From positions 33,848,052 to 33,912,051 of the forward strand of contig CM046348.1 of assembly GCA_025403435.1 (NCBI GenBank): 64,000 bases of DNA, given 5' to 3'. Shown here one piece after another: positions 48,331-60,179 of this stretch (position 1 is the first letter of the stretch; each line of letters begins with the position of its first letter). The position numbers were made by a program, and so were the translations under genes. The notes under the pieces are model-generated. The model ran no database searches, was not told the origin of the DNA, and saw only the letters and a program-made list of their open reading frames with translations. The DNA comes from Artocarpus heterophyllus. Its lineage: Eukaryota > Streptophyta > Magnoliopsida > Rosales > Moraceae.

Positions 48331-49993
48331 GAGGTTTTTACATAAACTTGCAAGTTTGTGATCATGTTATATGCATAAATTTTGTGATCTTAATATCTCC
48401 TCTGCTTGAATTGAATTTTATAGAGAGATGGCACTCTAGGTTTCTATATAATATAAATTTTGTCATGGATTATGTGGTGAATGTTTATTAACTAATTATG
48501 GTTGATTAAATCATTGTTTAATTATTTATGAATTAATTAATACCAGTTATGGTTCCTTAGAGGTTAGAATGTGTATCTAGGTTTTTCAAGTAATTAGATG
48601 GCAGACTATATTCTCCGTCTAGGAATTGTTATTTAATTTTTAATTTGTAAGAATTTTGTAATTACATAATTATTCGGAGAAGACGGATCTAGAAGACGGA
48701 TCGAGAAGTCGGATCTTGAAGATTGATGATGGCGCCTCCAGGTATTTCCTGAGTCTTTAATTTTATGTTTTTGAATTGTTGAAAATAAAATTGATGAATT
48801 GTATTAAAATTGTATTTTCTGGATTGAGGGTTTTCTGCTCGGTCGGCATGTCGGACCTCACAGTTCGACAGGCCGGAGGTCACGGATCGGCAGGCCGGAC
48901 GTATGGTCCGGTAGGCCGACAGTGGGGCAGAAATTTTCGTGCTCTGCCGGCAGGCCGAACCTTCATGTTCGGCAGGCCGAACCTTCATAATCGACAGGCC
49001 GATCACCCAGACCGGCCTACCGACCGAGAGCTGCCAAGTGTCTAGAAAAGGTACAATTTTTTCGGTGTAATTTTTAATTTTATTTTTGGGACGATTCTAA
49101 GAAACATTAAATTTGAATATGACCGGAAATATGAAGTATTCGATTCATACGGGATTGTAGACTTGAAGATGGATATTACATGAAGAAGGATGCAGCTTGA
49201 GGATTCAAGGATGAAGAATCGAAAAATGTCTCGATTATTCTCTTGTAATCTTATTTTTCTATTCTCTAGGGTGGAGCCATAATATTACGGTTATTATTAT
49301 TTTGCTTGTAGCTTTGCTTAATTGCTTTGCTTGTCTGCATTATAATATGATTTACCATGTATATTGATAACATGTCATATAGAATAAGGAGTGCCGCTCA
49401 TATTAAAATTGTTCATGCATAATTTTTAAAATAAAACCTTGACTTCAAAAGATTGAGTGGGATAAGGTTTTCGAAGAGAGAACCTAAGGCCTCCATCATT
49501 GGTCCATAGGAAGAACATGGTGGTCCCGACCCCTAGGAAGGGATTTCTATCATGTACCAAATTGGATCTCTGAAAGGATAAGGTATTTTAGTATGATTTA
49601 TGGTTGCACACCCCTAGGTGGTGATTATAAATCATGGATAAAATATTGAAACGGTGGTTATACACTCACGTTGATTTTATTATTAACCTCCCCTAGGAGC
49701 TCTGTTAATAAAATTAATGGCCAAAGAAACGATTTTTAGTATATGCTGAATCATACGGGTCCTGGATGGCATATTTTAATTAGGAGGGGATCCGTGTTCC
49801 TGATTGAATTTGGCATGACTCCCCTAGGAGCTTGTTAAATTCTGAGTTGGGAATTATCGTTGTAAGGTTGTGATATTTTCAAGGTTTTGACACATAAACA
49901 CATTTGTATGATTTTACATGATTGTGTTATCTTACTAAATTATTATATATCTTTGCTTATGTTTGGTATATGATTCTTTATTATAGATTGAAA
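48331..49993 (+). other. Untranslated leader of element F
   Basis: No gene. The GGCAGGCC palindrome cluster is at 48838-49025. CCCCTAGG sites are at about 49530, 49611, 49691 and 49821. The hairpin with TTAATAAAATTAA arm is at 49670-49720. Layout is the same as in C. Confidence 0.75.
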
Positions 49994-50867
49994 ATGTCTA
50001 AAAATGCTTTATCATCGATACTTGACAAAAACCAATTAACCGGTGAGAACTATAACGATTGGAAACGGAACCTGGACATCGTCCTTTCATTTGAGAAACT
50101 GAAATATGTACTGACAACTCCTTGTCCTCCCGAGCCTATGGGAGACTCAAGTAATGAGCAATTCTAAGCGTACGACCGCTGGAAAGATGCTAATGATCAG
50201 GCCCGCTACTATGTTATGGCTAGCATGAACAACGTGCTGCAGGCTCAACATCAGGATTATGAGACTGCGAAGCAGATCTTGGACAATCATGAGGATATGT
50301 TCGGAGGCCAGGCCATAACAAAGCGGCAAGGGGCACTTCGAAAACTCCTAAACTGTAGACAGAGAACGGGGACATCTGTAAAGGAGCACATGATGTTGGT
50401 CATGGGTTACCTCGCTGAGGCTCAAACCAATGGAGCCAACATCGATGCTGAAACTCAGATGACTATGGTCTTTGAGACTCTGTCTAAGGAATTTATTCTG
50501 TTTAGAGCTACTTTTAATTTAAGCAATAGACGAGATATGACCTTGACAGAACTGATGAAACAGTTACAGGAGTTTGAACTGCTGATCAGGGAGTCTCCTG
50601 CTGGTGGAGAGGCCAATGTGGTAGCTGCTTCTGGTTCCAATCCTAACTCTGGGAATGGAAAGAAGCAACGGGTCAAGAACGGGAAGTCTTCTATTCCTGC
50701 TGCTACCAAGAGCAAGAAGAAGAAGAAGAAGAACCCAAAGAAGCTTAAGTGCTTCTTTTGTGGAAAGGTCGGGCATATAAAGAAGCATTGCAAGGACTTC
50801 CTTTCCAAGGGAGGTAGGTGTGATCTTCTATATTTAGAAACTTGTTTGGTTGAGGAATCCAGTGACA
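49994..50867 (+). pseudogene. gag of element F, one stop
   Basis: ATG 49994 opens MSKNALSSILDKNQLTGENY. TAA at 50165-50167 replaces CAA (Gln in SNEQFQAYD). The same frame then stays open for 733 codons (50216-52417) through gag, protease and integrase. Within that frame gag ends with the Lys-rich linker (residues 167-177) and the CCHC knuckle Cys179, Cys182, His187, Cys192. Apart from the stop the gag matches C residue by residue over most of its length. Confidence 0.93.
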
Positions 50868-52417
50868 TCTGGGTCACAGATTCCGATGCAACTAATCATG
50901 TTTGTGTTTCTCTGCAAGGATTCAAAGAAACGAGAAGTCTACTTCGTGAAGACTTAACGCTTCGGATGGGCGATGGATCCTTGGTCTTAGAGGAAGCGGT
51001 GGGAGATGTCCATCTCTATTTTGACAATTATAGGAATTTAATTTTGCAAGATTGTTTTTATGTTCCTAAATTTAAAAGGAATTTAATTTCTGTATCTTCT
51101 TTATTTAAAGACTCCTACGTGGTATCTTTTAATGAAAAAGTGGTGATTCGTAAAAATAAATCTTTTATCTGTTCTGGATGGATGCAAAATAATCTATATT
51201 TTATCAAACCTAAGATGGACTTATTGCTTAATGCTGAGATAAATGATAATAACTCAAAAAGACTTAAAACTTCTCACTCTAATAAGACTTATCTTTGGCA
51301 TTTGCGCCTTGGTCATATTAACCTAAATAGGATTCAAAGGTTGGTAAGGGATGGACCTTTAAGTCACTTAAACGTGGAATCTATACCTCAATGTGAATCT
51401 TGTTTGGAGGGTAAAATGACCAAAAGACCATACGAGTCTAAGGGCAATAGGGCCGAAGGGGTTCTAGAACTTGTGCATAGTGATGTTTGCGGACCGATGA
51501 ACATCCGGGCACGAGGAGGGTATGAGTACTTCGTCACTTTTATTGACGATTACTCAAGATATGGGTATGTGTACCTAATGCACCACAAAAGCGAAACTTA
51601 TGATAAGTTCAGGGAGTTTCAGGCTGAAGTGGAAAAGCAATTGGTTAGGCCCATAAAGGCACTTCGATCTGATCGAGGTGGGGAATACCTTTCTGATGAG
51701 TTCTTGAGACACTTGTTAGAGAATGAGATTTTATCCCATTTGACTGCGCCGGACACTCCGCAGCAGAATGGCAAAGCGGAGAGAAGGAACAGGACTTTGT
51801 TGGACATGATTAGGTCCATGATGAGTTATTCATCATTGCCTTTATCTTTTTGGGGATATGCACTACAAACCACATGTTATCTTTTGAACAATGTGCCTTC
51901 AAAATCGGTCCCTAAAACTCCTCACGAGTTGTGGACAAGACGGAAGACATCCTTAAACCATATTCGCATATGGGGATGTCCAGCTCATGTCCTGTTTAAG
52001 GATCCGAATAAGTTGGAAGCACGTTCAGAAGTTTGTGTATTTGTAGGATATCCAAAAGGGACTAAAGGGGGTTATTTTTATAACCCAAAGGAAAATAAAG
52101 TCGTGGTTTCAACTAATGCAACTTTCCTTGAGGAGAGTTACATGGACGACTTTAAACCTCGAAGCAAAGTGGTGCTTGAGGAGTTAAGGAGTGATCCGTT
52201 CACTCCGGTGGTTCCAAATGAAACCATTCCGATCGGTATAGAAAAACCAAACAAACCTGAACAACAACCTCAGGGACTTCGACGTAGTGGGAGGATCGGG
52301 CGTCAACCTGAAAGGTATATGTTCAATGGGGAGATCTTTTTGGCTGAACCGGATGAACTTGATAGGGATCCTTATACTTACACAGAAGCTATGGAGGATG
52401 TTGATTCAAGACTCTAG
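50868..52417 (+). pseudogene. Protease and integrase of element F, long open frame
   Basis: Continues the 733-codon frame. The protease site reads TDSDATNH (residues 221-228), so the Gly of the DSG active site is Asp and activity is doubtful. The integrase is intact by eye: zinc ligands His362, His367, Cys393 and Cys396; catalytic Asp423, Asp486 and Glu522 with exactly 35 residues between the last two. [14 protein letters not shown] and [10 protein letters not shown] follow in the usual order. The C-terminal linker ends [20 protein letters not shown] 52415-52417 replaces a Trp codon just before RT. Confidence 0.93.
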
Positions 52418-53349
52418 ACAGAGGCCATGAACATAGAGATGAAGTCTATGGAGACTAATCGGGTCTGGGAGCTTGTGGATCTTCCCGAAGGGGTAAAACC
52501 CATAGGGTGTAAGTGGATCTACAAGAGGAAAAGAGGAATGGATGGAAAGGTCAAAACCTTTAAGGCTAGACTGGTAGCTAAGGGTTATACGCAAAAGGAA
52601 GAAATCGATTATGAGGAAACCTTTTCGCCTGTAGCCATGCTTAAGTCCATCCGGATTCTCTTGTCCATAGCTACCGCTCTCGACTACGAGATTTGGCAGA
52701 TGGATGTCAAGACGGCTTTTCTGAATGGCTTTCTTGATGAGTCCATTTATATGGAACAACCAGACGGGTTCAAGGTCGCGGGTCAAGAGTGTAAGGTTTG
52801 TAAGCTGCTAAAGTCTATTTATGGACTTAAGCAGGCTTCTCGTTCTTGGAACATAAGATTTGATCAAGTGATCAAGACTTATGGGTTCTCACAAAATGTG
52901 GATGAACCATGTGTTTACAAACACATAAAGGATGGGAAGGTGGTTTTTCTACTACTTTATGTAGATGACATTCTGCTAATTGGCAATGACGTTGGGGGCA
53001 TTGTCATCGGTCAAATTATGGTTGACCAAGCAGTTTGACATGAAGGACTTGGGTGAGGCTAATTTTGTTCTCAGTATCCAGATCTTTCAGGATAGGAAGA
53101 ACAAAATGATAGCTTTGTCACAAGCCAGCTACATAGATAAAATTCTCAGGAGGTTTGCGATGCAGGATTCCAAGAAAGGTGGGCAACCTGCTAGGTCTGG
53201 AATTACTCTTTCTAAGAAAGACTCCAAAGTCTTATGAAGAAAGAGAATACATGAAGAAGGTGCCTTATGCTTTGGCAGTGGGTAGTCTCATGTATGCCAT
53301 GCTTTGCACACGACCAGATATTAGCTATACGGTCGGGATTGTAAGTTAA
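52418..53349 (+). pseudogene. Reverse transcriptase of element F, two frameshifts
   Basis: The open part from 52427 (203 codons) contains LVAKGYTQKE, FSPVAMLKSIR, WQMDVKTAFLNG (first catalytic Asp, residue 93) and LLYVDDILLIGND (Asp180 and Asp181). A run of five G at about 52994-52998, one more than in C, shifts the frame. It continues at 52980-53237 (LWLTKQFDMKDLGEANFVLSIQIF). A second shift follows from loss of CT in GACTCTCC near 53223. The last piece, 53155-53349, ends at TAA 53347-53349 where C has CGA. Confidence 0.92.
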
Positions 53350-53949
53350 TTTCAGGTGGATCCAGGACCGAACCATTGGGTTGCAGTAAAGCATATTTTC
53401 AAGTACCTGAGAAGGACTCGAGGGTATATGCTTGTATATTCGGGTGAGGATTTAACTCCTCTAGGATACACTGATTCAGATTTTCAATCCTGTCTGGATT
53501 CTAGGAAATCGACTTCGGGGTTTGTGTTTACTCTGGGTGGCGGTGGCATCAGTTGGAGAAGTGCAAAGCAAGATTGCACTTTGGATTCAACGATGGAGGC
53601 CGAGTATGTGGCGGCTAGTGATGCTTCGAAAGAAGCAGTGTGGCTCCGCAAGTTCCTTGGGGATCTTGAGGTAGTTCCTGGTATGGATAAAGTGGTATCA
53701 CTGTACTGTGATAACAGTGCGGCGGTAGCTAATGCTAAGGAACCAAGATTTCACAAGAAGAGTAAGCATATTGATCGAAAGTATCATGTCATAAAGGACT
53801 TCGTTGAGGGCGGGCATGTCACGGTGTGCAACGTCGCGTCAGAGGACAATTTAGCTGATTCATTTACGAAGACACTTACTGGGAGAGTCTTTGAGAGGCA
53901 TGTGGAAGCTATGGGAATACGCAATTTGCTGTATTTACTCACTTAGTGC
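53350..53949 (+). pseudogene. RNase H domain of element F, frame open
   Basis: The 196-codon frame 53356-53946 has every acidic position expected: YTDSDFQSCLD, STMEAEYVAASDASKEAVW, YCDNSAAVAN and SEDNLADSFTKTLTG. It ends LLYLLT and TAG, followed directly by the polypurine tract. It is the best RNase H in the window. It has no independent start, so it could only be made as part of the interrupted polyprotein. Confidence 0.92.
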
Positions 53950-53960
53950 AAGTGGGAGAT
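53950..53960 (+). other. Polypurine tract of element F
   Basis: AAGTGGGAGAT immediately before the 3' LTR. Confidence 0.9.
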
Positions 53961-55973
53961 TGTTAGACATGTATGCCCTAAGGAGTAAAAATGTAATACG
54001 TTTTTGGAGACATTTTTATCAATAAATAATTTATTCATTAATATATGCCAAATCATGTCCTCTTTACGTTCATATTTGTAAATGTATAATAAGCAAACAG
54101 TAGTCTGAGATTGTCAGTCTAAACCTTAAAAATTAGGCATATGATGGGCTGATTATGCAGAAGACACAATTCTTAAGGTGACGATCTAAAACATATGATC
54201 CGCAATCGAGGGAATAAAGTTGGGCGCTTTATTCATGTAAAGATTGTTATGTTGTCTATATCCCTTTTAGGAGATGGTTTGTCTTGACCATCGGAGTTGG
54301 ACTCCGTGAATAGAAACATTGGCGCGTTGTCAGAGGTGACGACATGTTGGATCGGGACATAAAGTGAATTGATTTGGATTAATAATTCTGTCTTGGCAAA
54401 TCGATTCACTTTAGACAGTCATTTGTATTGTATCTTAATCCTGAGATGAATAGTGGGCCCGTTGTCTCGACTTGTGTCTTTTGATGTACCAATGGGTGAC
54501 TCCCACATCTCTATAGTGGTATGCATGCCGGTACGTTGGAGGCATGACTCTTGATAGCATAGACTTGTTATTCATAGATATGGAATCCATAGCTCCTCTT
54601 TAGGAGTAATAATATCCTCTTATATGCGTTGTCCTGTAATTGGAAAACTGGAGCGCTCAACCATTTGGATACATAGGTGTTACCGAATGGTATATTATCT
54701 TTGGAATGGCAAGTTTTCTAATGGTGATACAATGGAACGTAAGATAAAAATAATCGGGAAGGTAAGACAGAACTTGTCCTTAAGCCGATTATGGATTATC
54801 ATATGGGGATACGATGCACTATGATATGTCATGGAGACTTAGCTACACGAGCTTCGTAATTCTATAAAGTTCGAGAGTGCAGCTCCAAGCTTTTAGTGGA
54901 GTAGCGTTGGAGTTGATAATTGTGAAATGTATATCTGGGATATTGGGTTTCATAATTATCATGAGCTTGAACTTTATAGGTCCATTTTGGTCCCCTTTGC
55001 TAGCTCACAAAATCCTGTAACGACACGGCGTGCTTTTCCAATAATTGATGACTTATGTCAGATTTATCAGATTGGTTAAAAATTTGTAAGAATCAAATAA
55101 TTCATGTATGTTTATCGGTTGAATTAATTTTGTAAGAAATTAGTTGAAGATAAACTTGTTGAATTATTGCGATCAGATAATTCTTGTCTGTTTATCGGTT
55201 GTTTTAATTTTGGACAAGTTAGAACAAGATAAACTTGTAGAATTATTATGAATTGATTTATTTTCTTAGAGATTATCTTGACAAAGTTTGTTTTGATAAG
55301 ATAGTTTCTCTATTGGGTTATTTGAATCAAAACTAAGACTTTATCCTTTAGAATCTCGGGTGAAAAATAAATGATTCGTGGACATTTTTTCTCGGGAGTT
55401 CGGCCTGCCGAATGACGTGTTCGGCATGCCGATCAGAATGTTTGGCCTACCGATCAGTGAAGAAAAGATTACACATTTTCACAGTCGGATCTTATCAGAT
55501 ATTGATCCGAACTGATTCTGTTTTGAGTTTTTGAGACCTAATCTGATATGGACTGACCCCAGGACCAATAGGTATAAAAAGGGAGTGAGTCTCATGATTT
55601 ACTCAGATCAATTTGAGAGATTAAGAGTGATACTCTTCTAGTGAGCATCTGAAAACTCCCTAAGAGCTTTTGTACACAAATCACAAACACTAGCTTTGGG
55701 TTCTCTCTTTTGGTTGGAAGGAGAGTCACCGGTGGAAGAGCTGAACGTGTGAGCCCACACTCACTCCGTTTGTGGATAGAGAATAGCAAAGAAGACCAGT
55801 TGGTTGAGGTTCTTCTGAAACGTTACTTCTCTACACGGGTTGCAGAGGTTCTTCAGCACACTGAGGTTAGTAAGATCGGTCTAATTTATACATATAACAT
55901 GTCAAACTTGTGTTTTGGAAATTACTCTGATGAAAAATTTTTAAAAATTCCACCGCGCACTTTGTTTCCAACA
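53961..55973 (+). repeat. 3' LTR of element F
   Basis: 2013 bp, TGTTAGACATG to GTTTCCAACA; TATAAAAA at 55573. The palindrome block 55398-55455 lacks one unit present in the 5' copy. RT sequence of element E starts at 55974 (AGATAGCCATTC). Confidence 0.95.
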
Positions 55974-56580
55974 AGATAGCCATTCAAAAAAGACATCTTG
56001 ACATCCATCTACCAAATCTCATAGTCGAGAGTGGCAGCTATGGACAAGAGAATCTGGATGGACTTAAGCATGGCTACAGGCGAAAAGGTTTTCTCATAAT
56101 CGATTTCTTCCTTTTGCGTATAACCCTTAGCTACCAGTCAAGCCTAAAAGGTTTCGACCTTTCCATCTACTCCACTTTTCCTCTTGTAGATCCACTTACA
56201 CCCTATGTGTTTTACCCCTTCCGGAAGATCCACAAGCTCCCAGACCTCATTAGTCTCCATAGACTTCACCTCAATGTTCATGGCCTCTGTCCAGAGTTTT
56301 GAATTAACATCCCCCATAGCTTCTATGTAAGTATAATGATCCTTGTCATGTTTATCCAGCTCAGCCAAGAAGACCTCCCCATTGAACATATACCTCTCAG
56401 GTTGGCACCCGATCCTCCCACTACGCTGAAGCCCCTCAGGTTGTTTTTTAGGTTTGTTTAGTTTTTCTACACTGATTGGAACGGTTTCATTCGAAACCTT
56501 TGGGTTGATCGGATCACTCCTTAACTCCTCAAGCACCAATTTGCTTTAAGGTTTAAAGTCGTCCATGTAACTTTCCTCAA
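55974..56580 (-). pseudogene. N-terminal RT and integrase tail of element E
   Basis: The minus-strand RT portion starts at the first-Asp block (KMSFLNGYL-like, 55974-56010) and reads back through LVAKGYTQKEEID. Frame 56144-56539 (131 codons) carries CKWIYKRKSGVDGKVETF and [30 protein letters not shown]-type change near 56143 ends it. The palm YVDD half that should precede on the minus strand (downstream in the gene) was lost in the E/F junction deletion. Confidence 0.85.
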
Positions 56581-57345
56581 GGAAAGTTGCATTAGTTGAA
56601 ACCACGACTTTATTTTCCTTTGGGTTATAGAAATAACCCCCTTTAGTCCTTTTTGGATATCCTACAAACACACAAACTTCTAAACGTGCTTCCAACTTAT
56701 TTGGATCCTTAAATAGGACATGAGCCAGACATCCCCATATGTGAATATGGTTTAAGGATGTCTTCCTACCCGTCCACAACTCGTGAGGAGTTTTAGGGAC
56801 TGATTTTGAAGGCATGTTGTTCAAAAGATAACATGCGGTTTGTAGTGCATATCCCCAAAAGGATGAAGGCAATGATGAATAACTCATCATGGACCTGACC
56901 ATGTCCAATAAGGTCCTATTCCTTCTCTCTGCTACGCCATTCTGTTGTGGACTGCTCGGCCCAGTCAAATGGGAATTAAGGTGCCTTTCATGGGTCTACC
57001 TAATTGCTTTTCCACTTCAGCCTGAAACTCCTTGAACTTGTCAAAAGTTTCACTTTTATGTTGCATCAGGTACACAAACCCATATCTTGAGTAATTGTCA
57101 ATAAAAATGACGAAGTACTCATACCCTCCTCGTGTCGGGATATTCATTGGTCCACGAACATCACTATGCACAAGTTCTAGAACCCCTTTGGCCCTATTGC
57201 CCTTAGACTTGAATGGTCTATTGATCATTTTACCCTCCAAACAAGATTCAAATTGAGGTATAGATTCCACCTTTAAGTGACTTAAAGGTCCATCCCTTAC
57301 CAGCCTTTGAATCCTATTCATGTTAATATGACCAAGGCGCAAATG
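56546..57345 (-). pseudogene. Integrase of element E, core deletion
   Basis: Frame 56965-57342 holds the zinc domain MRLGHINMNRIQ...IPQFESC, where the first Cys is Phe, then HSDVRGPMNI (first catalytic Asp kept) and FIDNYSRYGFVYLM. Frame 56546-56968 holds [15 protein letters not shown] (Glu kept) onward to the C-terminus. Between them, at about 56972, some 75 bp are missing, taking out the DRGGE motif with the second catalytic Asp. It is dead on three counts. Confidence 0.87.
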
Positions 57346-58652
57346 CTAAAGATAAGTCTTATTAGAGTGAGAAGTTTTAAGCCTTTTAGAGTTATTATCA
57401 TTCATCTCAGTATTAATCAGTAAGTCCATCTGAGGTTTGATAAAATATAGGTTATTTTACATCCATCTAGAACAGATAAAAGATTTATTTTTACGAATCA
57501 CCACTTTATCATTAAAAGAAACCAAATAGGAGTCTTTAAATAAACAAGCTACAAAAATTAAATTCCTTTTAAATTTAGGAACATAAAAACAATCTTGCAA
57601 AAATAAATTCCTACAATTATCAAAATAAAGAGGACGTCTCCCACTGCTTCTGCTGAGACTAAGGATCCATCGTCCATTTGAAGCGTGAAGTCTTCATGTA
57701 GCAGACTTCTCATTTTTCTTAACCCCTACAGAGAAACACAAACATGATTAGTTGCTTCGGAATCTATGACCCAAATGTCACTTGATTCCTCAGCCAAACA
57801 AGTTTCTAAATACAGAAGATCACACCTACCTCCTATGGAAAGGAAGTCCTTGCAATGCTTCTTGATGTGCCTAACCTTCCCACAGAAGAAGCACTTAAGC
57901 TTCTTCGGGTTTTTCTTCTTCTTCTTCTTCTTGCTCTTGGTGCTAGCAGGAATAGAAGACTTCCCATTCTTGGCCTGTTGCTTCTTTCCATTCCCAGAGT
58001 TGTGATTGGAACCAGAAGCAACTACCATATTGGCCTCTCCACCCGTAGGAGACTCCCTCATCAACAATTCAAACTCCTGTAACTGTTTCATTAATTCTGT
58101 TAAGGTCATATCTCGTCTATTGCTTAAATTAAAAGTGGCTCTAAACGGAATAAATTCTTTTGACAAAGTCTCAAAGACTATAGTCATCTGAGTTTCAGCA
58201 TCGATGTCGGTTCCATTGGTTTGAGCCTCAGCGAGGTAACCCATGACCAACATCATGTGCTCCTTTACAGATGTCCCCAGTCTTTGCTTACATTTTAGAA
58301 GTTTTTGAAGCGCCCCTTGCCGATTTGTTATGGCTTGGCCTCCAAACATGTCTTCATGATTATCCAAGATCTGCTTCGCAGTCTCATAATCTTGATGTTG
58401 AGTCTGCAGCACGTTATTCATGCTTGCCATAATATAACAGCGGGCCTGATCATTAGTATCTTTCCAGCGATCATACGCTTGGAATTGCTTGTTAGTTCAG
58501 TCTCCCGTACGCTTGAGAGGACAAGGGGTTGTCAGCACAAATTTTAGTTTCTCAAAGAAGAGGATGATATCCAGGTTCCACTTCCAATCATTATAATTAT
58601 CTCTAGTTAATACGTTTTTGTCAAGTATCGAAGATAAAACATTTTTAGACAT
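57346..58652 (-). pseudogene. gag and protease of element E
   Basis: Minus ATG at 58650-58652 (MSKNVLSSILDKNVL). A TGA near 58500 in the SNEQ region stops the first part. Frame 57726-58430 (234 codons) then runs through [17 protein letters not shown], the Lys-rich linker and CFFCGKVRHIKKHC, an intact CCHC knuckle, to DIWVIDSEATNHVC, where the protease DSG Gly is Glu. The spacer to integrase (57346-57725) is interrupted near 57720 and 57450. Confidence 0.88.
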
Positions 58653-60179
58653 TTTTAATCTACAATAAAGAATCATATACCAAACACAAGCAAACATATC
58701 ATAATAATTTAGTAAGATAACAAAATCATGTAAAAACATACAAATGTGTTTATGTGTTAAAACTTTGAAAATATCACAACCATACAATGATAACTCCCAA
58801 CTCATAATTCAACAAGCTCCTAGGGGAGTCATGCCAAATTCAATCAGGAACACGGATCCCTTCCTGATTAATATATGCCATCTAGGACCCGTATGATCCA
58901 GCATATATTAATAATTGTTTCTTTGGCCATTAATTTTATTAATAGAGCTCCTAGGGGAGGTTAATAATAAAATTAAGGTGAGTGTATAACCATCGTTTCA
59001 ATATTTTATCCATGATTTATAATCACCACCTAGGGGTGTGCAACCATAAATCATGCTAAAATACCTTATCCTCTCAGAGATCCAATCTAGTACATGATAG
59101 AAATCCCCTTCTAGGGGTTAGGACAATCATGTTCTGCCTATGGACCAACGATGGAGGCCTTAGGTCCTCTCTTTGAAAACCTTCTCTCACTCAATCTTTT
59201 GAAATCAAGGTTTTATTTTAAGAATATGCATGAACAATTTTAATATGAGTGGCACTCCCTATTCTATATGACATGCTATCAATATACATGGCAAATCATA
59301 TTATAATGCAGACAAGCAAAGCAATCAAGCAAAGCTACAAGCAAAATAATAAATAACTGTAATATTATGGTTCCACCCTAGAGAATAGAAATAAAAAATT
59401 ACAAGAGAATAATTGAAACAAATTATTGATTCTTCATCCTTGAATCCTCAAGTTGTATCCTTCTTTATATAATGCCCATCTTCAAGTCTTCAATCCTGTA
59501 TGAATCGAATATTTCATATTTTCAGTCATATCCAAATTTAATGTTTCTCAGAATCGTCCCAAAAATAAAATTAAAATTGCACTGGAAAAATTGCACCTTT
59601 TCTGAAAATTTTTTAGCTCCCGGTTGGCAAGCCGACGTGGGTGATTGGCCTGCCGGTCACGACCTGTTGGCCTACCGATCAGGAAGATCGGCTTGCCGAC
59701 TCATGAAAGATCGACCTGTCGAACTAAAGGTTCAGCCTGCCACCAGAGCCTTTTGATTTCTGCTCCGCTGTCGGCCTACCGAACCTCACGTCTGGCTTGC
59801 TGATCTACAACCAACGGCCTGCCGAATTGTGGGGTTTGGCATGCCGACCGAGCAGAAATCTTCCATTCTAGAAAATACAATTTTTAATGCAATTCATCAA
59901 TTTTATTTTCAAAAATTCAAAAACATAAAATTAGAGACTCAAGAAATACCTGAGAGCGCCTTCATCATTCTTCTAAATCTGCCTTCTAGATCCATCTACT
60001 CCAAATGATTATTTAATTACTAATTCCTAGATGGAGATGATAGCCCTCCATCTAATTACATGAAAAACCTAGATACAAATTCTAACCTCTAAGGAACTAT
60101 AACCGGTATAAATTAATTAATTAATAAATAATTAAATAACCATTTAATCAGCCATAATTAATTAATGAACATTCACCAT
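58653..60179 (-). other. Leader of element E, cut at 60179
   Basis: Homologous to the C and F leaders in inverse orientation. CCTAGG sites are near 58820, 58952, 59030 and 59110 (the last as TTCTAGGG). Hairpin arms lie around 58925-58975 and the GGCAGGCC palindrome cluster at 59620-59850. Homology ends within ACATTCACCAT; flanking DNA starts at 60180. Confidence 0.8.

Larger units (their letters stand above)
46725..55973 (+). mobile_element. Element F: youngest copy, inserted in E
   Basis: Plus-strand copy with 5' LTR lacking its first ~470 bp, tRNA site, leader, gag, protease, integrase, RT, RNase H, polypurine tract and complete 3' LTR. About six LTR differences were counted over 255 bp (47040-47295 against 54715-54970), the fewest of any pair here. 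Defects: TAA in gag at 50165, DSG changed to DSD in protease, TAG at 52415, a 1-bp insertion near 52996, a 2-bp loss near 53223 and TAA at 53347. The left target duplication was removed with the E/F junction, so the right one cannot be checked. Confidence 0.94.
44118..60179 (-). mobile_element. Element E: copia element in A's 3' LTR, split by F and truncated
   Basis: Minus-strand element in two parts: 44118-46724 (3' LTR, polypurine tract, RNase H) and 55974-60179 (RT, integrase, protease, gag, leader), with F between them. About 600 bp of RT that should lie between the parts (compare B 9320-9928) is missing, together with the first ~470 bp of F. At 60179 the leader stops mid-sequence (ACATTCACCAT), with ~155 bp of leader, the tRNA site and the 5' LTR missing, and unrelated DNA follows. 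The first LTR base pair is TA instead of TG. The left flank is TGAAC; no right duplication survives. Confidence 0.88.
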
